From Acinetobacter sp. ANC 5054 (GTDB lineage: Bacteria > Pseudomonadota > Gammaproteobacteria > Pseudomonadales > Moraxellaceae): a DNA stretch of 64,000 nt. Under the pieces are notes generated by a model. That model had not been told where the DNA came from, made no database searches, and saw only the letters and a list, made by a program, of their open reading frames with translations. This document shows positions 37,749 to 49,500 of this stretch, one piece after another; positions within the stretch are counted from its first letter, which is position 1; every line of letters starts with the position of its first letter. The stretch is taken from assembly GCF_002135295.1 (NCBI RefSeq), contig NZ_NEGG01000008.1, positions 118,129-182,128 of the forward strand, read 5' to 3'. The position numbers and the translations under genes were made by a program.

Positions 37749-39578
37749 TTAGATTTCACGTACTGCGCCTTTCGCTGCACTGGTCGTATGCATCGCATAC
37801 GCCTTCAATGCTTTAGAAATTTTACGTGGACGTTCTTCAACTGGATGCCAGCCTTTCGCTTCTTGTGCCACACGACGTGCTGCCATGGTAGCTTCATCAA
37901 CAGCCAAGTTGATGGTACGGTTTGGAATATCGATTTCGATTAAATCGCCATCTTCCACCAAACCAATCGCACCGCCTTCTGCTGCTTCTGGAGACACGTG
38001 ACCAATTGAAAGACCTGATGAACCGCCAGAGAAACGACCGTCAGTTAATAGTGCACATTCCTTACCTAAACCTTTCGATTTTAGGTAGCTGGTTGGGTAC
38101 AACATTTCTTGCATACCCGGACCGCCGCGTGGACCTTCATAACGAATCACAACGACATCACCTGCTTTGATTTCGTTGCCCAAAATCGATTCAACCGCAG
38201 CATCTTGGCTTTCAAATACGCGTGCAGTACCGTTAAATTTCAGGATGGAATCATCCACACCTGCCGTTTTCACGATACAGCCGTCTAAGGCAATGTTGCC
38301 GTAAAGCACTGCTAAACCGCCGTCTTGTGAGAAAGCATTGGCAGCGTTACGGATCACGCCATTTTCACGGTCACCATCTAAACGCGAATAGTAGCGGTTT
38401 TGTGAGAATGCTGTCTGCGTTGGCACGCCGCCCGGCGCCGATTTAAAGAAGTTGTATACATCTTCATCTTCTGTGCGGATGATGTCCCATTTGTCCAAAG
38501 CATCTTTCAAGGTTTTTTCATGCACGGTCGGTACGGAAGTATCCAATAAACCGGCACGGTCCAGTTCGCCCAAAATGGACATGATGCCGCCGGCACGGTG
38601 CACATCTTCCATATGCACGTCTTGTTTTGCCGGTGCAACTTTACACAATACCGGCACTTTACGTGACAAACGGTCAATGTCGGCCATGGTGAAATCAACT
38701 TCAGCTTCGTGCGCTGCCGCCAATAAATGAAGCACTGTATTGGTTGAACCGCCCATTGAAACATCAAGCGTCATTGCATTTTCAAAGGCGGCTTTAGTGG
38801 CAATTGAACGCGGCAATAAGCTGTAATCGTTTTCTTCATAATGACGTTTGGTAATTTCAACAATCAACTGACCCGCACGCTCGAATAGTTTTTGACGGTT
38901 GGCGTGTGTCGCTAAGGTTGAACCATTGCCTGGAAGGGATAGACCCAAAGCTTCGGTTAAGCAGTTCATTGAGTTTGCAGTAAACATGCCTGAACATGAA
39001 CCGCAGGTTGGACATGCTGAACGTTCGTATTCCGCCACTTCTTCATCGGTGAAGCTGTCATCGGCTGCAACAATCATGGCATCGACAAGGTCAATCGCGT
39101 GTTCATTGCCGCGGATTTTGACTTTACCCGCTTCCATTGGACCGCCAGAAACAAATACCACTGGAATGTTCAGACGCATCGCGGCCATTAACATGCCCGG
39201 GGTGATTTTGTCGCAGTTTGAGATACACACCATGGCATCAGCACAGTGCGCGCTCACCATGTATTCAACTGAGTCGGCAATCAAGTCACGTGAAGGCAAT
39301 GAATACAGCATGCCGTCATGACCCATGGCAATACCGTCATCGACTGCAATGGTATTAAATTCTTTGGCTACACCGCCTGCTTGTTCAATTTGACGTGCCA
39401 CGAGTTGACCGAGGTCTTTTAAATGCACGTGACCTGGTACAAATTGGGTGAATGAGTTCACAACCGCAATAATCGGTTTACCGAAGTCTTCATCTTTCAT
39501 ACCAGTTGCGCGCCATAAGCCACGCGCACCCGCCATGTTTCTTCCGTGTGTCGATGTTTTTGAACGATAGTCAGGCAT
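37749..39578 (-). CDS. ilvD: Dihydroxy-acid dehydratase, long (E. coli) type
   Basis: A 609-residue enzyme of branched-chain amino acid synthesis, full length for the E. coli IlvD type. Cluster cysteines include C122 (SNCDKITPG) and C195 ([14 protein letters not shown]). The position matching C53 of the short paralog is VPGH instead, as in enzymes that carry an oxygen-sensitive [4Fe-4S] cluster. The N-terminal [23 protein letters not shown] is typical. It is a single-gene unit with a cluster of palindromes just upstream of its start. Confidence 0.95.
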   Translation of the reverse strand: MPDYRSKTSTHGRNMAGARGLWRATGMKDEDFGKPIIAVVNSFTQFVPGHVHLKDLGQLVARQIEQAGGVAKEFNTIAVDDGIAMGHDGMLYSLPSRDLIADSVEYMVSAHCADAMVCISNCDKITPGMLMAAMRLNIPVVFVSGGPMEAGKVKIRGNEHAIDLVDAMIVAADDSFTDEEVAEYERSACPTCGSCSGMFTANSMNCLTEALGLSLPGNGSTLATHANRQKLFERAGQLIVEITKRHYEENDYSLLPRSIATKAAFENAMTLDVSMGGSTNTVLHLLAAAHEAEVDFTMADIDRLSRKVPVLCKVAPAKQDVHMEDVHRAGGIMSILGELDRAGLLDTSVPTVHEKTLKDALDKWDIIRTEDEDVYNFFKSAPGGVPTQTAFSQNRYYSRLDGDRENGVIRNAANAFSQDGGLAVLYGNIALDGCIVKTAGVDDSILKFNGTARVFESQDAAVESILGNEIKAGDVVVIRYEGPRGGPGMQEMLYPTSYLKSKGLGKECALLTDGRFSGGSSGLSIGHVSPEAAEGGAIGLVEDGDLIEIDIPNRTINLAVDEATMAARRVAQEAKGWHPVEERPRKISKALKAYAMHTTSAAKGAVREI

Positions 39579-40036
39579 TTTTTATTTCCAACAAAGTGTG
39601 AGCTTGGAATGAATCATGATGACTCATTCTGGCTAAATCATACTGACCGTGTCAGTGAAATCAGTCGAATTTCACCCGTATCATACACCAAGCCCCTGTT
39701 TTTCAAGATGGCTTTTTGGCTTTTGCAAATGTGAGATCGGGCGATAGATTAAATTCGGTGATTTGATGACATGAATCTTTTAACTGAAACTACTATAACG
39801 CCATCAAAGCCTGCACAATACAAAACTTTCATGAATAATTTTTAAATTTTATATAAATATAATTTATTTAAAAAATATAAAATTACTCTTTTGAGTTATA
39901 AAAAGTCTGCTCAAAAATAAAATCTAAAATAAATCATCATGCACTGAATTATTCGTTTAAATTAATGGTGATATTTTAAGCGTTTTGAAATAGATAACGA
40001 TATAATGATGAACTAAATTTTATGATCTTAGGCTTA
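39579..40036. other. Intergenic region with palindromes upstream of the long ilvD
   Basis: 458 bp between divergent genes. Near ilvD there are three dyads: GAATGAATCAT/ATGACTCATTC at 39607-39629 (10 of 11 positions), ACTGAC/GTCAGT at 39642-39656 and GTGAAAT/ATTTCAC at 39655-39675. They overlap the expected ilvD promoter and look like binding sites. The rest, towards the lipoprotein gene, is very AT-rich with no recognisable gene. Confidence 0.6.
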
Positions 40037-40456
40037 ATGACAATGATTAAAAAAACACTGCTGACTTGCCTTGCATTTTCTGCTCTTACAGCATGTACAA
40101 CGTTCTCCAATTATTCCAAACCTTCGAATTTATTGTTCCAGAAAAATGTTGAAGATGCTGTTCAAATCTTGGTACAGCGAGATGAAAAGCTCTGTCAGGA
40201 TGAGCAGGAGAAACAGCAAAACTGCCCTATTCATTTTTATATCAATGATTTTAAATCGGGCGATTTTTATATTCAAAATGAAGCCAAATATTATTTAAAA
40301 CCAAATGAATATAAATTGACGGTCAAAAACTGTAAGAACAAATGCACAACCAGCGAAATTCAGGTCAAAGTGGCTGAGGATATGTTAGATAAGCGATTTA
40401 TTTTAACCTTAGACGACAACGATAAACCTTTAATTATTCAAAAAACACCGCGCTAA
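40037..40456 (+). CDS. Small lipoprotein of unknown function
   Basis: Three in-frame ATGs lie close together (40022, 40037, 40043). I take the second, with AGG just upstream. The signal peptide ends in LTAC, so a lipoprotein of about 139 residues. After the lipidated cysteine there are further cysteine pairs (LCQDEQEKQQNC and NCKNKC) that may form disulfides, and a basic-acidic soluble domain. No family recognised. It is convergent with the giant adhesin gene and separated from it by a bidirectional terminator. Confidence 0.75.
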   Translation: MTMIKKTLLTCLAFSALTACTTFSNYSKPSNLLFQKNVEDAVQILVQRDEKLCQDEQEKQQNCPIHFYINDFKSGDFYIQNEAKYYLKPNEYKLTVKNCKNKCTTSEIQVKVAEDMLDKRFILTLDDNDKPLIIQKTPR

Positions 40457-40500
40457 GCAATAAGATAGTGTTGCAATCGATTCACTAAAGCAGCACAAAT

Positions 40501-40528
40501 AAAAAGCCGGTTCGAAAACCGGCTTTTT
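40501..40528. terminator. Bidirectional terminator between the lipoprotein and adhesin genes
   Basis: A perfect 12-bp stem, AAAAAGCCGGTT with AACCGGCTTTTT, has the tetraloop CGAA. It stands between converging stops at 40456 and 40547. Confidence 0.95.
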
Positions 40529-40546
40529 ATTTGTGGTCATTCTTTT

Positions 40547-43500
40547 TTAGAACACGATATGGTTACCATTTAACAGATCAGCAATGGTTAATGCTGAAGA
40601 TTGGTTTTCCAATACAACAAGTTGCTTATCGCCAAAAGCGCCACTTGTTCCATCACGATCTACCGAAACTGTCACGGTTTTCGCTGCCGCATCATAGTTT
40701 AACTTAATAAAATTAGAGGCATTCGAAGCAGTTACCGTGCTCAAGAAGAATCCAGCATCAAATTTGAGTACATCTTCGGCGCGATTAAAGTCGGTCCAGC
40801 GGTCTATATCATGACCTGCACCACTGTCAGAATTAAGCAAGGCATTATAAACAACAGTATCAATACCCGTTCCGCCATTGATGATATCATTGCCCTGACC
40901 GCCATAAATCGTGTCATTTCCACCTTGACCATATATGATGTCGTTACCTTCTCCACCGCGGATGGTGTCATTACCACCACGAGTATCTCCAGCAACATTT
41001 AAACTGGCATGGTTGTTTTGAATAAAGGTGTACAGATCCGATTCCGTTGGCTTATGACCAAGAGATATTGTGAGATATTCTTCGAGTGCCAATAACCCAG
41101 AACCATTTGGTAAATGTAATGGTTTTGTTTTACCCAGACTTGTCCAATTCAAATTATCAGTATTAATCACATCACCGAATAGAACATCATTGCCTTGCAA
41201 GCCATCAATCGTATCGTTACCTACACCCATTAATACAAATGCAGATTTACCACCAAACAATGCTGTATAGAACTCGGTCTTCGTACTTACGACTACAGGT
41301 TCGCCTGTTGCACCCGTTACGTTCGTATATGTTGCAGGAGTATTTAGAACTATATTATCAATACCGACTGTAAAATCATAATTATTGAGACTTGTAGTGT
41401 AAGAAGAGTTATCTGCGGCTGTAACTTTTAATCTATATGTACCAGCAGCAATATTTTGTAAACTGGCTGCGTAAGTTCCAGATATTGCGCTAGTCGCACT
41501 ATAGCCATCCTTATAATTAGTAGAAATCCACAGCCCATTGACTTTTTGCTCTAATTCAACTGTAGTTACATCACCTGTGTAAGCATTATTTAATAACAAG
41601 TCTAGAGTGATATAGCTATTGGCACGGCTAACATTAAACTCTTTACTAGTCACCACTAAAGATGAACTATTCGGAGCATTGGTAGAATCATTCAGATTAA
41701 TGTAGCCACTATTAGATAGATAATCATTGTAAACAAAGCTCACTGTGCCATTGCCATTACTACTCCAATCAGTAGGCTTATTATTATCTGCAGTTCCATT
41801 CGGCGCTCCACCAAATGTTGTTGGGAAATCAGCAATAATTGTTTTAGTGTATGTTAGTGGGAATTGGACAGAACCTGTTGTACTCAATTGACTCGTATTA
41901 TCAAAGAAGTTTAGATAGTCCTTAGTAACACCATTGCCAAGTCCAATCGCATGTACTTCAGACTTCGCAGCTAAAGCCACAAAACCCTTTATAGACTCTT
42001 GAAGGTTCGTTGCAGTTGTCGTCGCACCATCACCTGCTTCGGTTGTGCCATTCATATAGTATGTTGGGTTACCATCGGTCAGGAAATAAGTAACATTTTC
42101 ATAAGAACCGACCACATCTGCTGAAGTATTAAACCAATGGGTGGTTTCCTCAAAACCAGCTTCATAGTTGGTACCGCCATTTGCCACCAAAGCATCAACA
42201 GCTGCATTGAAAGCTGTTAAATCCGTCGGATCAAAGTCCTTAATCGAAATTTTATTTGTCGTTAAGCTATCCGCTGAGAAGCCAATTAAGGTCACATTAA
42301 TCGTACTATCATGCTCGGCCAATACTGTTGCAAAGTACTTCAGCCCTTCTTTTAATAAATCCATACGAGATTGGCCTGCAGCTGGAGCTGGTGAGCCATC
42401 TAAGCCATAAGCCATACTGCCTGAGGTATCTACCAAGAAAGCTACGTTATAGTTATGACCTGGTTCAATAACCGTCTCTGTTCCGCCAGTATCACCTAGT
42501 AAAATATCACTCCCCGCACCACCATCTAACACATTATTTTGGTTATGGTTTTGAGGCAACATTTCCGGCCCTGTTAGTACTGAAGACGCTGCATAAACAT
42601 TAATTGTTAATGGTAGTATTGTTGTGGCTGTAGCGCCATTTGCAGCTTCTTTAGACGTCGCCTCAATGGTCATATTAATCGTATAAACTGTTGGTGATTT
42701 GATCGTTAACTCTTTCAAATTCCAATTACTTATATTAGCAGTCGTATTACCAGCTGTAGCAGTAAATGTATTTACTCCATCTGAAAGCGTTGCACCGACT
42801 GGAATCTGTTTAATACTGATATTTGAAATGGTCTCTGAACCATCTTTATCCACCAAACCGACAGTCACATCACTTAATTGAATTTCAGTATTTTGCTCAC
42901 CTTGGTTAACACCATACACTTTGTAGTAACCACGTGTATTTGACGTACCTACCAATGACCCAAGGTGTAGATTTTCTTTAGCTAATTCCGTTGAGGCCGC
43001 AGTCAATGTAGGGAACATTTTCGCAGTCGTGCTGGTTCCTGATTCAACAACTGAAACACTATAAGAACCTGGACCTGCTTGGTTATGCATATAAAGCTCT
43101 AAACTAAATAAGCCTGATTCTGTTGGACTAAATTGTACAGTTTTAGTTTTGCCTGCTTCTGTGCCCCATCGTGTATCAATGACCGTTCCACCATCTGCTG
43201 GGTTAGCAAATACTAATCGTACGGTGTCATCACCATTCATACTGATGGTATAGGTTTTACCTTTTTCCAGATATACATAACCCGTCGCATCAATTGCATT
43301 CCCCGCTGCTACGCTTGTACTTGCTAAATTCGTGGTGCTTGCAATGGTTGAAGATGGCACAGTTCCCGCGTTAACCAAACCTTCGATCGCAGATTCTAAA
43401 ATATCACCTGCAACACCGAAACCATTACTATTCCCGAGATTAACATTGGTCCAAGTAGTCACTGTTAGACCCATATTCGTCATGCTACTAGATTGCGTTG

Positions 43501-46500
43501 CAAAACTAATGGTTGGCGCATCAGCCACAGGAACAACAGAGATATTCAATGTTGAAGTGACTTGAGGCCCAAGCGTATCGCTCACGTTATAACTTACGGT
43601 TGGTACACTGCCGCTCCAGTTTGCTACTGGCGTAAAACTATAGCTGCCGCTCGCATTAATAAGAAGCGTACCAACACCTGTAATCGTCGCTGACTGTCCT
43701 GCCGTATAAGTTGTTCCACCGACCATGAAACTAACTACCGATACAGGGCCATCAACACTTGATGTTCCTTCCAACACATTGCCATTAATAGGAGTATCTT
43801 CATTGATGGATACTGTTTCAGGGGCATCCGTGAAACTGTCATTCTGAGCGACCACATTGACTGTGACTGTTGTTGTTTCAGCAACACCTGTTGGAGTCTT
43901 AGAGGTATAGCTAAAATTCACCGTTCCAAAATAGTTTGGCGCTGGGGTGAAGTTCAATTTACCATCTGTAGTTAAAGTGACTGTGCCATTGGTCACTGCA
44001 ACCGTGCCACCTACTGCAATCGCTGTACCATTAATATGCGTAACAACTTTACCTTCACCTTCATAGCTATCATTGCTTAATACATCAATCGGAATCGAGC
44101 TATCTTCGTTCACAATGGCTGTATCTGCCGTTGCATCAGCAACGGCATTGACGGTTACATTAATGGTTTGAAGCGTGGTAAAGCCTTGATCATCCGTGAT
44201 CAACACGGTGAAGCTGTCTGTACCATTCCAATCTGCTTTTGGTGTGTAGCTCCATTTACCTGTCGCATCAATACTTGCGGTACCGTTGCTTGCATTAGTT
44301 TGTACTTCAAATTTCGCATTTGTAATGCCATCTGGGTCGGCAATCACTAAGGTGTTGCTGATCACAGTATCTTCATTGCCTGTACCTGTTGCACCACTGC
44401 TCACCGTGGTGTTTGCATCATTTACCGCAGTGACATTCACAGTCACTGTCGTTGTTTCAGCAACACCTGTCGACGACTTAGAGGTGTAATCGAAGCTCAC
44501 AACACCGCTGTAATTGGCTGCTGGGGTGAAGTTCAATTTACCATCTGTAGTTAAAGTGACTGTGCCATTGGTGACTGCAATCGTGCCACCTACTGCAATC
44601 GCTGTACCATTAATATGCGTAACAACTTTACCTTCACCTTCATAGCTATCATTGCTTAATACATCAATCGGAATCGAGCTATCTTCGTTCACAATGGCTG
44701 TATCTGCCGTTGCATCGGCCACGGCATTGACGGTTACATTAATGGTTTGAAGCGTGGTAAAGCCTTGATCATCCGTGATCAACACGGTGAAGCTGTCTGT
44801 ACCATTCCAATCTGCTTTTGGTGTGTAGCTCCATTTACCTGTCGCGTCGATACTTGCGGTACCGTTGCTTGCATTGGTTTGTACTTCAAATTTCGCATTT
44901 GTAATGCCATCTGGATCGGCAATCACTAAGGTGTTACTGATCACAGTATCTTCATTGCCAGCCCCGCTATTGCCACTGACAATAGTCGTTACTCCGTCGT
45001 TTACTGCATTATAAGTTAACGATAAATTAGAATTTTCTAGCGCGCCAAAACCATCTGTAAGCGTATAAGTGATTACAGGTACTGTCCCGCTATAATTCGG
45101 TACAGGTGTAAATATGTAGGCTCCAGAAGCACTGATTGTGATTGTTCCAACATTATTAATCGTTGCAATCGAACCTGCACTATAGACCTGTGTAGATCCA
45201 CTCACCTGGAAGCTTTGAAGCGTAATTGGACCATCACCGCTGGTTAAACCTGAATCAATCACGTTGCCCGTTGCAATGACATCTTCATTTAATGTGATCG
45301 TTTCATTGCCATCATTAAATAAATCATCAACTGGCGTAACTGTAATACTTAAATTAGATGTTTCAACTGCACCATATCCATCTGACAAGGTATAGCTAAT
45401 ACTTGGCACGGTACCGTGGTAGTTCGCCGCAGGAGTAAAGGTGTACACACCATTTGCAGCGATAATGATGCTCCCCACATCACTAATGATAGCTGTCTGA
45501 CCAGCAGTATAAGTTGTACCCGCTACTTGATAGCTTTGTACAAAAATTGGACCATCACCACTTGTCAGGCCACTATCAATAACATTCCCAGTTAATACCG
45601 TGTCCTCAAGCGTGGTTGGATTTTCATCTCCATCTACAAATAGATCATCCACTGGATTGATATTTACTGTAACTGTTGAAATAACATGACCACCGTTACC
45701 ATCATTGACTTCCACTTCAAATGTGTCAGTCCCAGAAATATTGGCATTTGGGGTATAGGTATAATTTCCAGTTGCAGGATCAAGTGTCACTTTTCCTAAA
45801 GTAGGTTGCTTCACAATGCTATAACTGAGTACATCTGTTGTATCCACATCACTCGCCGCGACATTGCCAGAAATTACGGCATTTTCATCAATATCGAAGC
45901 TGTAATCCTGTGTAGTCGGTACATCATTGACTGGTGTGACGATGATTGGAATCACAATACTCGTCGTAGTTGAACCATCATTTACAGTCACAGTAAATTG
46001 GTCATTGCCATAATAATTATTAGCTGGGGTGTAGATATAACTACCATCTGCGGAAATCGTCACCACACCATGTAGTGCATTTGAAGTCACGCTGTAGGTT
46101 AAAGTGTCTCCATCAACATCATTCGCTACTACTTTGCCTGAAATGGCTTGATCTTCAGGTATTGTTAAACGTTGAGGAATAGATTGAATCGTCGGAGCAT
46201 CATTGACTGGTGTAATGGTGACCGGCACTTTGACTTGCGTTGTGCCACCATGACCATCATTGATGGTCACTATAAATTCGTCTGCACCGTTTGCATTTGC
46301 ATCAGGGGTATAGATATAGCTACCTGTAGCAGCATCAATACTTACGCTCCCTTTCGTTGCTCCAGTCGAAACGCTATAGCTCAGGCTGTCTCCATCAATA
46401 TCATTAGCAACCACTTTACCGGACTGAGGTGTATCTTCGAGCGTCACGATTGGATCGGCTGTTGCGGTTGGCAGATCATTCACTGGCGTCACAACTACTG

Positions 46501-49500
46501 GAACGGTAACGGTTGTAATTCCGCCGCGGCCATCGGACACAATGACTGTAAAGCTATCTGGACCGAAGTAATTATCATTTGGTTGATATTGATAAACCCC
46601 AGTATTGGCATCAATGGTGACCGTACCGTGAGTTACAGTGCTTCCAATACTATAAGTTAATGTATCTCCATCTACATCACTTCCCGTTACACGGCCTGAA
46701 ACACTGGTGTCTTCTGGCGTTGTTAAGGTATCTGGTGTGATCGTCACCACAGGCACATCATTTACTTCAGTAACCACAATATTCACGGTTGAAAGCGTTG
46801 TTCCGCCGTGACCATCATCAACAATCACTTTAAAGCTATCTTGACCAAAGAAATTAGCTTTCGGCGTGTAACTAAATGTGCCATCGCTGTTTACGACGAC
46901 CGAACCATTTGCAGGTTTATCGCTATTTGACAAACGATAAGTCAAGCTATCACCGTCAACATCACTACCCGTCACAGCTCCTGAAACGAGCATATCTTCT
47001 GATGTTGTTAAGCTATAGTCAGGCACAGTAGGTGCATCATTGACTGGCGTGATTTCAACTTGAACTGTGACCGTCGTTTGACCACCTTGACCATCACTGA
47101 CAATCACATCAAAGCTGTCACTTCCTGTTTGATTATTCAATGGTGTGTAAGTATAAGTACCGCTATTTTCATCGAGGGTCACTGTACCTTTACTTGGTTT
47201 ACCATTTTCAATCATCGTATACGTTAAGCTATCGCCATCAACATCCGAGCCATTGATTTGACCCTGTTTTGGCATATCTTCAGAGGTAATGATCGGTTCT
47301 GCGTAGCCGAGAGGATTGTCATTTTCTGGAGTAACAACGACATTTACGGTAATTGGAGTAACAGTCCCAGATTGGTCTGTAATCCCCACAACAAAGCTAT
47401 CTGAACCATTGTAATCAGCGGTAGGCGTATAAGTATAACTACCATCTGGACGTAGAGTGACTGTTCCATGTGCAGCATCAGTCACCAAATTATAAATCAC
47501 TGTATCGCCATCTCGATCATTGGCAATGATCTGACCATCAATTTGTTGATCTTCAGGCGTTGTGATTGCCGGTGCATAACCTGTAGGTAGATCATTTACG
47601 GGGCTAATATTGACTGTAATGACCGAAATTGCCACGCCACCTTTACCATCACTGACTTCAACACGGAATGTATCTGTGCCATTTTCATCCTGATGTGGCG
47701 TATAGCTATAACTACCATCTGACTGTAATATCACACTACCCTTACTTGGCTGTCCAACGAGGGTATAGCTCAGGCTGTCACCATCTACATCTGTCGCTAC
47801 AACTTTGTCAGTGATTGCAGTATCTTCCGCTGTCGTCAACGTTTGATTGGATGTGATTGGTGCATCATTCACAGGGGTCACGGTGACCGGAACTGTAACC
47901 GTCACAGTTCCACCGTTGCCATCACTCACCGTGATTTTAAAGCTATCTGATCCGTTGAAATTCAGTTCAGGCGTATAGGCATAACTACCATCTGGCTGAA
48001 GCTCTACCGTACCATGCGCAGGATTTTCACTGACCACATAAGTTAATTGATCGCCATCGGCATCTGTCGCATTTACCTGACCAAAGACTTTTTGTTCTTC
48101 TGGTGTAGTTAAAGCTTCAGGAGAAGTGTGGGCGACAGGTGCATCATTCACTGCGCTAATGTTGACGCTAATTGTCGAAACTGTCTGACCCCCTTGGCCA
48201 TCATCAATCGTGACTTTAAAACTGTCTGTACCATTTGCATCCATTGCTGGTGTATAGACAAATTGACCTGTTGCAGGATCAATTGAAACTGTGCCTTTTG
48301 ATGGCTGTGTGCTGACACTATAACTTAAGGTGTCATTATCGATATCCGCAGCAATGACCGTCCCATTAATCGCAACATCTTCAGTGGTATTCAAGCTTTG
48401 ATTTGAAGTTGTTGGTAGGTCATTTACCGGTGTAACTTCGACAGGAACAACAAGACTGACATTTCCACCTTTGCCATCACTGACCACTACAGTAAAGTTA
48501 TCTGAACCAAAGTAGTTCGCATTTGGTGTATATACATACTGACCTGAACTATTGATCGTCACCGTGCCATGGCTTGGTGCAGCATCAATACCATAAGTCA
48601 GAACATCACCATCGACATCTTGTGCATTAATTTGCCCTGACACCGACTTATCTTCTGGTGTGATTAATGTCTCAGGTGTACGGCTCACACTTGGCGCATC
48701 ATTTACAGGCGTGATATTGACGACAATCGTAGATACTACCGTTCCACCATGGCCATCATCAACCACGATCTTAAATTGATCGACACCATTGGCATTTGGA
48801 TTTGCGGTATAGACATAGCTACCATCAGGATACACGACCACCGTACCTTTGCTTGGCGCATCAACTGTATTGGAAGATAAGCGATAGCTTAAAACATCAT
48901 TATCTGCATCTGAACCTACGACTGTACCTGTCAGGCTCTGATCTTCATCGATTGTAAAATTATAATTTGGAACGTTTGGTGCATCATTCTCTGGTGTGAT
49001 GTTGACCGTGACTTCAACCGTCGTGGTTCCGCCCTTGCCATCACTGACTTCAACAGTGAACTTGTCTTCACCCGTGATGTCTGGATTTGGCGTATAGATA
49101 TATTCGCCAGTATTTGGATTAATCGTCACCGTGCCTTTGTTCGGTGGGGTTTGTTCCGTATAAGTCAATGCATCTCCATCGACATCCGTGCCCGTCACTT
49201 TGCCAGTCACAGGAGTATCTTCTATGGTGGTGATTGGATTAGCGGTTGCCGTTGGTGCATCATTCACAGGGGTAATATTCACTGTAATTTCTACAGTTGT
49301 AGAGCCACCATTACCATCACTGACTTCAACGGTAAATTTGTCCTCGCCAGTGACATTTGGGTTTGGCGTATAGGTGTACTCTCCTGTATTTGGATCAATA
49401 CTCACCGTGCCTTTGCTCGGTGGCGTTTGCTCCGTATAGGTGAGTGTATCTCCATCCACATCCGTGCCCGTCACTTTGCCTGTCACAGGGGTGTCTTCAG

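Larger units (their letters stand above)
43520..45654 (-). repeat. Seven variant adhesin domains including a tandem duplication
   Basis: Seven units longer and different from the main array. Three share a GNV(I/L)-x-GDGP/SVDGP-type start and a YSFTP/YTFTP core. The other four are an A-B-A-B arrangement in which A begins GNEDTVISNTLVIADPDG and B begins NEDSSIPIDVLSNDS. The A-B pair is duplicated almost exactly. Confidence 0.82.
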
